DNA of 64,000 nt from Dyadobacter sp. (GTDB lineage Bacteria; Bacteroidota; Bacteroidia; Cytophagales; Spirosomataceae): contig NZ_JAGIAS010000001.1 of assembly GCF_017744695.1 (NCBI RefSeq), positions 463,013-527,012 on the forward strand. Direction: 5' to 3'. This document shows positions 1-9,167 of this stretch, piece by piece. Position 1 is the stretch's first letter. Every line of letters starts with the position of its first letter. Under the pieces are notes generated by a model. That model was not told the origin of the DNA. It did not search any database and worked only from the letters and a program-made list of their open reading frames with translations. The translations under genes and the position numbers were made by a program.

Positions 1-2
1 AA

Positions 3-1109
3 ATCGTCTCCAACAAAAAAGGTTTAAGGGTTAATTTAAATACGCCATTACAGCTCGGCAGCAAAATTTCAGGAGATGTAACCTACGGCTTTGACCTTTT
101 GAATGACAAGACAGCCCAGAGCCTCGTGGACGGAAGAGTGTGGGTGCCCAACATCGACATGCGGAACCTGGCGCCTTACGCGCAGCTGTCAACCCAGTGG
201 TTTGATCACCTGAATGTGAAAGCCGGGGCCAGAGCGGAGAACATCAGGATTCAAATCGACGACTACAATACGCTGGCCACCGGCGCAAATGGAGCGGGGA
301 GCATTGCCGTGAAAGGCGGGACCCTCGATTACAATGCGCTCGTCTTCAACGCCGGCGCCCGGTATTCCAAGTTCCGCTTATTCAATCCGTTTGTGAGCTA
401 CTCGCAATCTTTTTCCGTTTTTGATTTGGGCAGGGTGCTCAGGGCTGCCAGGGAAAGCACTATATCCAAGCTGGAAACAAAGCCCATTATCGTAAATAAC
501 TACGAAGCTGGTTTCGGCAGCCAGCTGGGTAAAGTCAGTCTGACTGCCGCCTATTATTACAGCACATCAAAACTTGGGTCCAACCTGCTGGAAGTTGATG
601 GCGTATACATTGCCGAGCGGATGCCCGAGCGGGTGTGGGGATACGAGGTGCAGCTGGATTATCGTGTGCTCAGTCCGCTCACCCTTGGAGGAAACTACGC
701 CTATGTCGAGGGCAAGGGAGACAAGGATCAGGACGGGAATTTTGACGGCGAGAAGGACATTTATCTGAACTCGAACCGAATTACGCCGGCAAAGGTTACG
801 GCATATGCAAAATGGAATTACAAGAAACTAAACCTTGATCTCAACTGGATGTATGTCGGCAGCCGCAACAGGTTCCAACCCAATGAAAAGGGCGTGTATG
901 CGCTGGGAGAAGCCCCTATCAAATCATTCGATCTGTGGAACCTGGCCGTTGCTTACAAAATCACCCCGCAATTCCGGTTAAGCCTGGGGATAGAGAACCT
1001 GCTAAACACGGCCTACTACCCGACAATTGCCCAGTTTTACGGTAACGACGCCAATTACACACGAGGAAATGGTCGTCGGTTCAACCTGGTTCTGGGTTAT
1101 GCTTTTTAA
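3..1109 (+). CDS. TonB-dependent receptor, C-terminal part (5' truncated by window edge)
   Basis: The frame is open from the first bases of the window, so the start codon, signal peptide, TonB box and plug lie outside. What remains is about 368 residues of outer-membrane beta-barrel: alternating hydrophobic and aromatic strands, and a last strand of the form FNLVLGYAF that ends in a terminal Phe, as barrel proteins do. The stretch near the end (LSLGIENLLNTAYYP) is the IENLLN signature common in siderophore-type TonB receptors. A siderophore or metal-chelate importer is therefore more likely than a SusC, but without the plug this is inference. A TTG at 99 is only an internal codon, not a start. 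No partner gene is visible downstream; the next gene has its own signal peptide and about 150 bp of upstream sequence. Confidence 0.85.
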   Translation: MVSNKKGLRVNLNTPLQLGSKISGDVTYGFDLLNDKTAQSLVDGRVWVPNIDMRNLAPYAQLSTQWFDHLNVKAGARAENIRIQIDDYNTLATGANGAGSIAVKGGTLDYNALVFNAGARYSKFRLFNPFVSYSQSFSVFDLGRVLRAARESTISKLETKPIIVNNYEAGFGSQLGKVSLTAAYYYSTSKLGSNLLEVDGVYIAERMPERVWGYEVQLDYRVLSPLTLGGNYAYVEGKGDKDQDGNFDGEKDIYLNSNRITPAKVTAYAKWNYKKLNLDLNWMYVGSRNRFQPNEKGVYALGEAPIKSFDLWNLAVAYKITPQFRLSLGIENLLNTAYYPTIAQFYGNDANYTRGNGRRFNLVLGYAF

Positions 1110-1255
1110 GCGGTGCCCTATGTTTGCATAGAAACCTGCATTCATACTCAAAATCTGCGTCCGCTGCCATATCCCGTTTGAAAATAAAATTATGGGTACG
1201 GATAGGCGGTAAGCCACATTGCTTAGTATTCTAGGCAACTAATCAGAATTTGTTT

Positions 1256-2488
1256 ATGAAAAACAACAGTTGGCTCTGCTTTTTAGCCTCGTGCTTTACA
1301 TTACATTTAACACTTACAGATTCTTTGCAAGCGCAAGAAAAAGTCAGGGATGTACAACACGCAATCGTATACCAGCAACCCGGGCGTTTTGCCGGCTGGC
1401 CTGCGAATGGTGGCGCTTTTATTTTCGATAATGACGAAATACTGGTGGGATTTACCGAAGCCAAATACAAAATCACGAAAAGTCACAACGCCGAAAAGCC
1501 GTTTATGAGCTGGCTCGGACGCAGCACCGATGGAGGGCAGAGCTGGACCGTCAAAGATCCTGAAAATTATGTGGGAGATTTTGGCGATATGCCCGATTTG
1601 CGCCCCCTTACAACTGCTGTCAATTTTAAGCATCCGGAGTTTGCCATGCGGGTCGTCGGGGCTTCCTATCACGGAGCGGAAGACGGCCGCGCTCATTTCT
1701 TCTTTAGTTACGATAAAGGAAATTCCTGGCAGGGCCCATTCGGTTTTGGGGATTTGTTCCAATGGAAGGAGCTTTCAAATATCGGGATGGACGAACTGAC
1801 CCCCAGAACAGATTATATCGTCAAGAGCGAGAACGAGTGTTTGCTTTTTTTCTCGGTACGTAAAGCGGGGGCATTCGGGACGGACCGTCTTTTTTGCATC
1901 AAAACGACTGATGGCGGTAGGACCTTCGCTTTTCAGGGGTGGATTGTGCCTCCAAGTAGCTCAGCAGGAAATTTCCCCAAGGTGAAATTATTTAAAGATG
2001 ACGCCAGGAATCCCTATGCAAATGAGTGCCGGGCGGTAATGTCGCAGTCGCAAAGGTTAAGTGACGGGACGATCGTGACGTTGATCCGAAGAAAATTCAC
2101 AACCAACGACAAGCAAGAACTTCATTGGATAGATGCCTATTCTTCTGCGGATAATGGCAGATCGTGGAGTTTTACTTCAAAAGTCGCCGATACGGGGGCC
2201 GAAAACGGCAATCCTCCCGCATTTGCGCTCACCCGGGATGGCCGGCTCTGTGTAGTATACGGGGAACGCGATCATGGAACCATTCGAGTGATTTACAGTT
2301 CGGATAAAGGTAAAACATGGGGTAAGCCACAGGTTATCATGGACGATTTTTGGTCGGAAGATAAGCAGCTGAATGATTTGGGGTACCCAAGGGTAGTTTG
2401 TCGTCAAGACGGTAAAATGGTCGCGCTCTATTACTACTCGACAAAAACACATCTACATCATTTGCGCGCTTCCATCTGGACACCATAA
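1256..2488 (+). CDS. Secreted sialidase-like Asp-box (BNR) beta-propeller protein
   Basis: A protein of 410 residues with an N-terminal signal peptide (MKNNSWLCFLASCFTLHLTL, cut near LQAQ). I chose the ATG at 1256 rather than the in-frame TTG two codons earlier because it begins the signal peptide. Five Asp-box motifs (S-x-D-x-G-x-x-W/F) are visible: STDGGQSW, SYDKGNSW, TTDGGRTF, SADNGRSW and SSDKGKTW. This is the hallmark of sialidase and BNR propellers. Sialidase activity is not proven: Asp boxes are structural, and many Bacteroidota proteins of this size are uncharacterised relatives. It would act in the periplasm or outside the cell. It lies just before a GH30 glycosidase, which fits glycan degradation, but a 385-bp gap with its own hairpin argues against a simple operon. 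Confidence 0.85.
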   Translation: MKNNSWLCFLASCFTLHLTLTDSLQAQEKVRDVQHAIVYQQPGRFAGWPANGGAFIFDNDEILVGFTEAKYKITKSHNAEKPFMSWLGRSTDGGQSWTVKDPENYVGDFGDMPDLRPLTTAVNFKHPEFAMRVVGASYHGAEDGRAHFFFSYDKGNSWQGPFGFGDLFQWKELSNIGMDELTPRTDYIVKSENECLLFFSVRKAGAFGTDRLFCIKTTDGGRTFAFQGWIVPPSSSAGNFPKVKLFKDDARNPYANECRAVMSQSQRLSDGTIVTLIRRKFTTNDKQELHWIDAYSSADNGRSWSFTSKVADTGAENGNPPAFALTRDGRLCVVYGERDHGTIRVIYSSDKGKTWGKPQVIMDDFWSEDKQLNDLGYPRVVCRQDGKMVALYYYSTKTHLHHLRASIWTP

Positions 2489-2527
2489 TCCAGAAATCAA
2501 ATCCTCGTTACTAGAAGTTTTTTCACC

Positions 2528-2563
2528 AATTTGAATCGGTGCATATCCCCACCGATTCAAATT
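2528..2563. repeat. Perfect 14-bp inverted repeat (hairpin)
   Basis: The arms AATTTGAATCGGTG (2528-2541) and CACCGATTCAAATT (2550-2563) are exact reverse complements around an 8-nt loop. A T-run lies before the left arm on the plus strand and nothing T-rich follows the right arm, so it is not a textbook rho-independent terminator in either direction. It could still end the upstream transcript, or be an operator or a small repeated element. Confidence 0.7.
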
Positions 2564-2750
2564 CGAGTGTGTATATGCAGTACCGCGTGCGGACATGTGA
2601 GCATGCAACGTATCTGGCAAATTCATCAATTCTCTCAGCGGTCGAACATCAGTAGCACTAATTTGGCGATTTGTTCCCTAGAATGACTTTTCACCTCCCG
2701 TAATTTGCTCAATAAAATCATATTATTTATTCAGTAAATCACAAATCCAT

Positions 2751-2849
2751 ATGCCCGTTTTTGATCCGCCCGACCAGGACAGAACACTGGTCGCCCCGCC
2801 GGTAGCAGCAGGGGGCCAGAATAAGGTGCCGCTTACCCCAGAAAAATGA
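2751..2849 (+). CDS. Possible 32-residue leader ORF
   Basis: An ATG-started frame of 32 codons ends 24 bp before the GH30 start. It is proline-rich and charged (begins MPVFDPPDQDR, ends VPLTPEK), and it is clearly richer in G+C than the AT-rich DNA around it. It shows no recognisable domain. It may be a leader peptide, a gene fragment or chance; the evidence is composition and position only. Confidence 0.2.
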   Translation: MPVFDPPDQDRTLVAPPVAAGGQNKVPLTPEK

Positions 2850-2873
2850 ACGAACCATTAACGATCAGAACGA

Positions 2874-5800
2874 ATGAAAAGACAACTATTCATGCTTATC
2901 AAACCAGCATTTGCGATTGCCGGTTTGCTCCTACTTTTCCAAACTGTGACGGCGCAGACAATCAATGCAACTGTAAAGTTGAACAGAGATATTTCGTACC
3001 AGAAGATTTCCGGTTTCGGTGGATTTGTAAACAGCCCCCAGTTTGGCTACAATCATATGAGCGAAACCGAAATCAGGAAGATGTGGGGCGCAAATAGCGA
3101 GGCAGGCTACAATATTATGCGTATATACATTCCCGTTGGAGAAGCGAACTGGCCGCAGGCGCTGGCAACAGCGCAGCTCGCACAATCGCTCGGCCTGAAG
3201 ATATTTGCCTCGCCCTGGTCGATGCCCTCCGAATGGAAAACGTACAATACGCAGGCTTCGCGATACACCGACGAAAACGGCATTGTGCGGCCGGTATACC
3301 TGAAAGAAGAAAATTATGCTACTTATGCCCAGTATCTGGATGGGTTTGTGAGTTATTTAAAGACCAATGGCGTTGAGTTAGAGGCGATATCTCTGCAAAA
3401 CGAACCTGACTATCAGGTAGATTATGCAGGTTGTATCTGGACGCCCGCTCAGATGGCCAACTTTATCAAGAATTACGCAGACAAGATCAACTGCAAGGTT
3501 ATAGCGCCTGAAAGCGTCGGGATCACCGACAATTACGCAACCGCGTTTATGGATCCGGGTGTGCTTGCCAACTTCGAGATTTTTGGCGGCCACCAGTACG
3601 GCGCGATCCAGACCGGACATTTGAATGTACAGGCCCAGGGAAAAGAGGTATGGATGACCGAATATCTGATCAATTGGAATGCCGACGGCGGCTCGCGTAC
3701 CTATGACTGGCAGCGGGATGCTTTCGATTTTGCCACAAGACTTAACGATGCCCTTCTGGCCAATGTGAACGCGTGGGTCCATTATGCTACCAAGCGATAT
3801 TACGGCCCAATGGGAGACGGCCAGTTTGGTACGGTTGCCGGCGAAATTACCAAGCGCGGCAATGTCCTTTCGCATTATGCCAAATTCGTTACCGGTGCCA
3901 GGCGTATCCAGAACGTTTGGAATGACAATACCAGCCTACTGAATGGCTCCAGCTATATTTCGGAAACAGGCGACAAGGTTTTTGTTGTGATCATCAATCC
4001 GTCGGCTAATACCTATAATCTTTCCGTCGACCTACCCTTCCTGTCCAATACAGGCAAGGCCGTGACGACCACCAACACCACCAGCCTGGTGGAAACCGCC
4101 GTGCCATTTACGGAGGAAACGGCCCGACCGAAAGTAACGATAGGCGCCTCCAGCATCACCACGCTCGTATTTGAAAAAAGCGGAGAACGGCCCGTTTCTC
4201 TGATGACCAGCGAGTTGATCAACTATGGAAAAATAGAAAACCAGACCCCGACAAACCCCGCCTTTGGAACGGCCTATCAGCTAAGCGGTAAAACAGCTAC
4301 GATCAAGTATGACCAGCAGCTAATCAGCGCGAATAAAACGGCTGACAATGGCTATCTGAAACTCACAGGTAAATTCAACAGGCTGACTTTCCGCGTCGAA
4401 AATCTCTCCTCAACGAATAACTACTCGTCAAGCAATACGACCCTGTACTATATAAACAGCGCCGGAGTGGCCAGTTCCCACAATTACGGAAGCGTGAATT
4501 TTCCAAGAAGACAAAATTTCGATTGGGTTTTCGACATCTCAGAAAACGTACTTACCGATGGCTGCACCGGAATCATTGGCCTCGTTAATGGAAATTACAG
4601 CTCCATACTGACCTTTAAGTTTGCCAACGTCTATTTTTCAGTCGGCGGCGAAAGAGGCTACCGGTTTGCCGGACCGTACAGCGACACCGACAGCTATCTC
4701 CTTGATTGTCTTGACGATGTAAGCTTCACCTCTCTCGATCTGAACGACGCAACAAATATCGGTTCCCAGGCTGAATGGCACGCCGCCGCGATTAACAAAA
4801 ACGCCGTATTCTATACGCAGGATGCACAGCTGAGTACAAAAGACAATGTGGTTTATCAGGGTGTATGCACAAAGCTCCTGCTCAGTGACACGGGTGGGGA
4901 CTTCTATCCCCCAGCGGGCTTCACCGCGACCGCAGCCACGTACGCATGTACTTTGAACGGCCTGAAAATGTTGGTTTTGCCGTTCGAAGCCAACATTCCC
5001 ACAGGCGTAAAAGCCTATACCCTTGAATATACAGATCCGAAGGTCACCGGAAAAATCATCATCAGCGGCAAAATACCCGCTAACACGCCCGTGTTGATCA
5101 GTGGTACCGGCACTTTTGTGTTTAACGGCTCGGGCGCTATCGACGCATCGTCCAATCTCAGATCAGGTGCCGAAAGCTCCGGATTAGCGGGCAGCAATTT
5201 GCGCAACATGCAGGTCGGGATCACAGGCGGAGTCTACATCGGCGTGCCCGCCCCGATCGGAGGCTACTACCTCGGCGTTGAAAACGGTACACCTGCATTT
5301 AACCGCATAACAGGCTCTTCACAGCCAAACATTCGTCCCTTCGACGCCTACCTGGCACCCGGGCTTTCAACGACCGCACCCACGCTCGAGCTCTTCCTCG
5401 ACGAAACTGCTCTCCCGGTTCGGCTGGGCAATTTTACTGCAACGGCTTTCGAGAGCTCGGTACGTCTCGACTGGACAACACACAGTGAAAAAGAAAATGC
5501 AGGCTTCGATATCGAACGGAGCGCCGACGCAAAAAGATTTATAAAGATAGGTACAGTAACCGGTGCAGGCGACAGCAACACCGGGAGTCACTACCAGTGG
5601 ATTGACCAATCGCCGCTTCCCTCGGTGAACTATTACCGCCTGAGACAGAATGATCTGGATGGCACCTTTGCCTACTCGACAATCAGATCCGTGAATAACA
5701 GCCACTTCAAGCCGGTTGCGGTTTATCCAAGCCCTGTGAATACCCTGCTGACCCTCGACCTGAAAGGAAATAAGGTGAATGGTGCGTTAGTGATCACAAA

Positions 5801-5930
5801 CGTGCTGGGACAAACCGTAATATGGTCGCATTCAGAGGGCGAGATTACCCGGATCGACGTGTCGGCGCTTGGTGCAGGAATCTACTTCTACCACTTGGAT
5901 AACTTCACCGGCTCATTTATCAAGAATTAA
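2874..5930 (+). CDS. GH30-family glycosidase with T9SS C-terminal sorting domain
   Basis: A secreted protein of 1018 residues. The signal peptide spans residues 1-28 (hydrophobic core FAIAGLLLLF, cut after TVTAQ). The catalytic (beta/alpha)8 barrel and side beta-domain of glycoside hydrolase family 30 occupy about residues 30-430. The acid/base Glu is in LQNEPD (E177), and the likely nucleophile is in WMTEY (E263), spaced as in GH30 glucuronoxylanases and related enzymes. Residues of about 430-840 match nothing I recognise; they look like beta-sandwich carbohydrate-binding modules. A linker of the form LPVRLGNFTA...FDIERS precedes a type A T9SS sorting domain (about 948-1018, beginning VAVYPSPVN). 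T9SS cargo is exported across the outer membrane and often anchored. The substrate is likely xylan or a beta-glycan; this is inference. It is much longer than a plain GH30 enzyme. Confidence 0.9.
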   Translation: MKRQLFMLIKPAFAIAGLLLLFQTVTAQTINATVKLNRDISYQKISGFGGFVNSPQFGYNHMSETEIRKMWGANSEAGYNIMRIYIPVGEANWPQALATAQLAQSLGLKIFASPWSMPSEWKTYNTQASRYTDENGIVRPVYLKEENYATYAQYLDGFVSYLKTNGVELEAISLQNEPDYQVDYAGCIWTPAQMANFIKNYADKINCKVIAPESVGITDNYATAFMDPGVLANFEIFGGHQYGAIQTGHLNVQAQGKEVWMTEYLINWNADGGSRTYDWQRDAFDFATRLNDALLANVNAWVHYATKRYYGPMGDGQFGTVAGEITKRGNVLSHYAKFVTGARRIQNVWNDNTSLLNGSSYISETGDKVFVVIINPSANTYNLSVDLPFLSNTGKAVTTTNTTSLVETAVPFTEETARPKVTIGASSITTLVFEKSGERPVSLMTSELINYGKIENQTPTNPAFGTAYQLSGKTATIKYDQQLISANKTADNGYLKLTGKFNRLTFRVENLSSTNNYSSSNTTLYYINSAGVASSHNYGSVNFPRRQNFDWVFDISENVLTDGCTGIIGLVNGNYSSILTFKFANVYFSVGGERGYRFAGPYSDTDSYLLDCLDDVSFTSLDLNDATNIGSQAEWHAAAINKNAVFYTQDAQLSTKDNVVYQGVCTKLLLSDTGGDFYPPAGFTATAATYACTLNGLKMLVLPFEANIPTGVKAYTLEYTDPKVTGKIIISGKIPANTPVLISGTGTFVFNGSGAIDASSNLRSGAESSGLAGSNLRNMQVGITGGVYIGVPAPIGGYYLGVENGTPAFNRITGSSQPNIRPFDAYLAPGLSTTAPTLELFLDETALPVRLGNFTATAFESSVRLDWTTHSEKENAGFDIERSADAKRFIKIGTVTGAGDSNTGSHYQWIDQSPLPSVNYYRLRQNDLDGTFAYSTIRSVNNSHFKPVAVYPSPVNTLLTLDLKGNKVNGALVITNVLGQTVIWSHSEGEITRIDVSALGAGIYFYHLDNFTGSFIKN

Positions 5931-5960
5931 ATAACGAACACTTTAATTGCAATTTCTATT

Positions 5961-5994
5961 GGAGGGGCAGGAGGATATTCAGAAACTGCCCCCC
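5961..5994 (+). terminator. Probable terminator after the GH30 gene
   Basis: The arms GGGGCAG (5964-5970) and CTGCCCC (5986-5992) form a 7-bp GC-rich stem, extendable with a bulge, about 35 bp past the GH30 stop. A pyrimidine-rich tail (CATTCTTTCTCC) follows. The T-tract is interrupted, so this is moderate evidence. Confidence 0.5.
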
Positions 5995-6091
5995 ATTCTT
6001 TCTCCTCATCACAATTTATTTGCTTAGAAAAATGCTTTTTTATTAATTGAACTTTATCGATTTGCCGGATGAATCTTAACTGATAAAAACG

Positions 6092-6415
6092 ATGAAGACC
6101 CTGACCGTAAATAGATCGGTATCGCGCGAGGAGCTCGTTTCAATCCTGGAAAATGAGCTTTCACACGATTATAAATACGAGCTTGTCGATGACAAACAGG
6201 AAGAATATGTGCTCGTAAAGAAAAATGCGTTTATAGGCGCGAAGATCTTTAACACCACCAACAAAATATTCATTGAGGGCGTGACGCCAACACTCGGCGG
6301 GTACTTGTTCGCTTTTGCTGTAACCTTCTGGACAGGTATGTTTCTCGGCGTACCGCAACCCTGGCTTAGTTTTGAGAAATCAATCGGGCATGCCCTGCTG
6401 AGCAAATTACAATAG
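6092..6415 (+). CDS. Small hypothetical membrane protein
   Basis: A 107-residue protein with no family I recognise. Residues 1-60 are soluble and rich in acidic residues and lysine, with alternating beta-strand character (EYVLVKKNAFIGAKIF). Residues of about 69-85 (GGYLFAFAVTFWTGMFLGV) form one probable membrane segment, followed by a short tail. There is no signal peptide, so the soluble part is probably cytoplasmic. It stands alone, between the GH30 terminator and a convergent gene. It is probably real, because the frame fills the gap and uses an ATG; function unknown. Confidence 0.6.
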   Translation: MKTLTVNRSVSREELVSILENELSHDYKYELVDDKQEEYVLVKKNAFIGAKIFNTTNKIFIEGVTPTLGGYLFAFAVTFWTGMFLGVPQPWLSFEKSIGHALLSKLQ

Positions 6416-6530
6416 GCAGGTTCTTAACCGATACAGATTTAATCAGCGAATCGATTATCAAAAAGGGTGAATGCTGGAAAGAGTTTACTTAATTTCTTCC
6501 AGAATCTCCGTGGAGTACTTCTCATGTAAC

Positions 6531-8855
6531 TTATTTAAAGGAGAACATACTTCGCAGCTCCGGAAGCCAGTGATCCAACAGGTCGCGGCAATTGATTACT
6601 TTCTCGGCCAGGTCGTTACAGACGTAGAAATAATGGTTGGAAGCTTCAAATCCGAGCCGGCTATCGCTGCCTTGCAAATGCGCCATGCGTTTGGCCAGGG
6701 AGATTTCCTGACGAAGGACACTTTCAATTGCCGCGATAAGCTCCATTGCTTTTCCCTTGTCTTTTTCACCCGAGAGCTTATCCCGCGCCACCACAAACGA
6801 CGCCTGATTAGCGACGCTGCTGTAATGTATGGCGATTGTTTCGGCTACGCCGCATTCATCTGTCAGTGCTTTCCGGAATTCCGCCGACAATTTCAGGCCT
6901 GCCGTTTCGCGTCTTAGCTGCGCCTGCGCCTGTTCGAAGCGCCGGGCCACTTTCTGCATTTGGGAAATGAAAACCTCAACGGGATAATTGGCGCGCCAGC
7001 TATTCACATCGTCGTAAGGCAGCCCTACCATACTCGCCTTGTAATCCGTAGGCTTCGACCATAGCAAATTCGAAGGGCCGGCCTGCAATGGCGCCGAATA
7101 AACCACGCCGATATGGTACGGAAATTCGCTGAATCCCTGACTGTACTGCTCCCATGCTTTTGTCACTGCATCACCAGCGGCGCCATACCGGCGCCGGGCG
7201 ACTTTCTGCATGGCTTCCCTGCCCGTGATGGTTTTACTGTTGCCCATCTCGGCCACCACTTCCAGATTGGGTGACGGATAACCGCCCAGCGTCCAGCCCA
7301 GCATCAGGCCGTCGACGCGGGCATTGCGCAAGTTTTCGGCATGCCGTGCGACGTTCTCCATCGCCGGAATATACGGTACGGCGGCAATCTCCCAGGTACA
7401 ACCGGCCTGTATCTTTGCAATGGTTTTCAGGCCATTTTTCCGCGCGATATCCCAGTGCCTCGTCGCCCGTGGTCCAGGCCCCACCGACGAGATCGAATAT
7501 TCCCCCACCTTGTTTGGCACCCCGCCCCTGTTGATTTCAAGGTCCCATTCGCTGACGCTCATGAGCGCCGCACTTTTGGGTAATGCAGGAATGATCTCCT
7601 CTGCCCAGCCGTCTTTCCAGCCCCAATCCCAGGCGATCAGCCCGGGACCCTTTTCCACTTTGGCGACGGCCAACCCCTGACTGATACCATTCTCATAGAG
7701 CTGGTTCAGCTCGGCGATCACTGCCGACGGCCCTCGTTTGGAACAACGCGGACATTCCGCGCCTTTTCCATGCGACCAGCAATGGGTATGGTTCTCCGAC
7801 GCGGTAATTGAAAAGAAACCAGCCAGACCGGGCACGCGTGACGTGATCATTGCCATCGAGTCGACCAGGTATTTTTGTACGTCGGGATGGCTGGTACACA
7901 ATGCTGCCTGCTCGCCAATTTGTACACCTTTCAGTTCAGGATGTTTCTCAAAGAACGCCAGCGGCATAAATCGTGGCTCATTGAGATATAAATAGATCCC
8001 TATTCCGTGCTTTCCTGCCTTTTCAACCAGTTTTCCCAGAGATTCCAGCCGCTGTTCCCAATGTTCGCTTATGGACGGGTCCCATGGGAACGGGGTGAGC
8101 TTGGAGAGTACGATATGCAACCAGGTGCCGTCCATGCCCGAGGCCGCCATTTGAGCCAGGTATCCGTCGGGATACGGGTCGATGTCCGGCTGCAACAGCG
8201 GATCGCCGAAAAGAGCAAAATAGGCATAGCCGAACCTTGGCGAAAAACCGGACGAGGTTTGCCTTTCCGCTTTTTGCTGTGCTTTTGACAATTCCTTTAC
8301 AAACTGGAAAAGCGGCTCCTCGTGCTGCGGGAATCCTTTCACGAACTCCTCCCGAATAACGCCAGACAGCCATTTCTCCCGCTTCCGCACCACTTCCGGG
8401 GATGCTTTGAACCTGATGGGCTCACATTCCGGTTTCATACTTCCCAGCTTGATGTAAAAAAAATCGTCTTCCTGCAATGTGAAGGTCAGCTGCTCGTCGG
8501 TCCAGCCCAGCAGTTCAAGCATTTGTTCCCTGGGTAGCAGGTGCCAGTTTCGCCTGATCACGGTTAGGTAGCTCCGTTGTTTCTGATCCTGCGAGACCGT
8601 TTTTACCTCGGGCAGCCCCATTGCGGTCGCTAGTCTGTATATGTCGGCAGGCTCTGCTCCGGTAACTGACGCAAGTCGGTCGACAGGTACCAATCCCCAG
8701 TTTCGCCATAAAAACGCATGCATCCTATCCGGAAAATGGGACAATGTAAGGGCCTGTTTTTCAATGGGACCAAATGCGAAAGACGAAGGCAGGGCAAGCA
8801 AACCGGCCGTGGCCAGCGTGGCTGTTCTCAAAAATTCTTTTCGTGTGAAAGTCAT
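6531..8855 (-). CDS. Exported TIM-barrel protein, putative glycoside hydrolase, unassigned family
   Basis: A protein of 774 residues. The N-terminus (TRKEFLRTATLATAGLLALP) is a Tat- or Sec-like signal of the kind found on Bacteroidota glycosidases. Residues of about 46-135 contain two similar helical units (RNWGLVPVDRLASV and RNWHLLPREQMLEL). Residues of about 205-560 read as a TIM barrel: strand ends carry YLYLNEPR (around E293), TASENHTHCWSHG (351-363), a CPRC pair (368-371), WDWGWKDGW (409-417) and GWTLGGYPSP (520-529). The Asn-Glu and Ser-Glu-Asn motifs at strand ends look catalytic. The C-terminal 200 residues are mainly helical. It resembles GH20-like barrels in layout, but I cannot assign a family. 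The gene converges on the small membrane protein at 6092-6415. Confidence 0.6.
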   Translation of the reverse strand: MTFTRKEFLRTATLATAGLLALPSSFAFGPIEKQALTLSHFPDRMHAFLWRNWGLVPVDRLASVTGAEPADIYRLATAMGLPEVKTVSQDQKQRSYLTVIRRNWHLLPREQMLELLGWTDEQLTFTLQEDDFFYIKLGSMKPECEPIRFKASPEVVRKREKWLSGVIREEFVKGFPQHEEPLFQFVKELSKAQQKAERQTSSGFSPRFGYAYFALFGDPLLQPDIDPYPDGYLAQMAASGMDGTWLHIVLSKLTPFPWDPSISEHWEQRLESLGKLVEKAGKHGIGIYLYLNEPRFMPLAFFEKHPELKGVQIGEQAALCTSHPDVQKYLVDSMAMITSRVPGLAGFFSITASENHTHCWSHGKGAECPRCSKRGPSAVIAELNQLYENGISQGLAVAKVEKGPGLIAWDWGWKDGWAEEIIPALPKSAALMSVSEWDLEINRGGVPNKVGEYSISSVGPGPRATRHWDIARKNGLKTIAKIQAGCTWEIAAVPYIPAMENVARHAENLRNARVDGLMLGWTLGGYPSPNLEVVAEMGNSKTITGREAMQKVARRRYGAAGDAVTKAWEQYSQGFSEFPYHIGVVYSAPLQAGPSNLLWSKPTDYKASMVGLPYDDVNSWRANYPVEVFISQMQKVARRFEQAQAQLRRETAGLKLSAEFRKALTDECGVAETIAIHYSSVANQASFVVARDKLSGEKDKGKAMELIAAIESVLRQEISLAKRMAHLQGSDSRLGFEASNHYFYVCNDLAEKVINCRDLLDHWLPELRSMFSFK

Positions 8856-8890
8856 TTACGCAATGAATTAACATTTCCGAGCACTTCGGG

Positions 8891-8921
8891 AAGCTCAAAT
8901 AAAAATACTTAATTTGAGCTT
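8891..8921. repeat. Perfect 10-bp inverted repeat upstream of the TIM-barrel gene
   Basis: AAGCTCAAAT (8891-8900) and ATTTGAGCTT (8912-8921) are exact reverse complements separated by 11 nt. It sits 36-66 bp upstream of the start codon of the minus-strand hydrolase, a position that suits a regulator-binding site or a 5'-UTR hairpin. No T-tract makes it a terminator. Confidence 0.5.
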
Positions 8922-9167
8922 AATCGGGCCTCTTTTCTCGTATAGTCCTTGCGCGCAGAATATTTGGGATTGTTATTTAAACAAACATTGCATCAATCAC
9001 ATGACAAACAACCAGGCATCTGACCGATTGGGGCATGGAGCATCGCAAGGAAATTATCGGGGCATAACGTTGCAGATCGGGTTGGTAACAGAAGTCAATC
9101 CTAGCTTTTAAGTAGAAATACCGGAGCTGTACTTTCATTACCAGGAATTCACCATCGCTACTGAATC

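Larger units (their letters stand above)
2489..2873. other. Intergenic region with a long hairpin and a possible short ORF
   Basis: These 385 bp between the sialidase-like and GH30 genes hold a perfect 14-bp inverted repeat (2528-2563) near the left end and a short GC-rich reading frame (2751-2849) near the right end; both are listed separately. The rest is AT-rich. No clear TAnnTTTG promoter was found; the nearest string is TAATTTG at about 2700. Confidence 0.5.

Noticed and set aside
6471..6917. A 148-codon plus-strand frame opposite the end of the TIM-barrel gene
   Set aside because: It overlaps a well-supported gene and has no recognisable motif.
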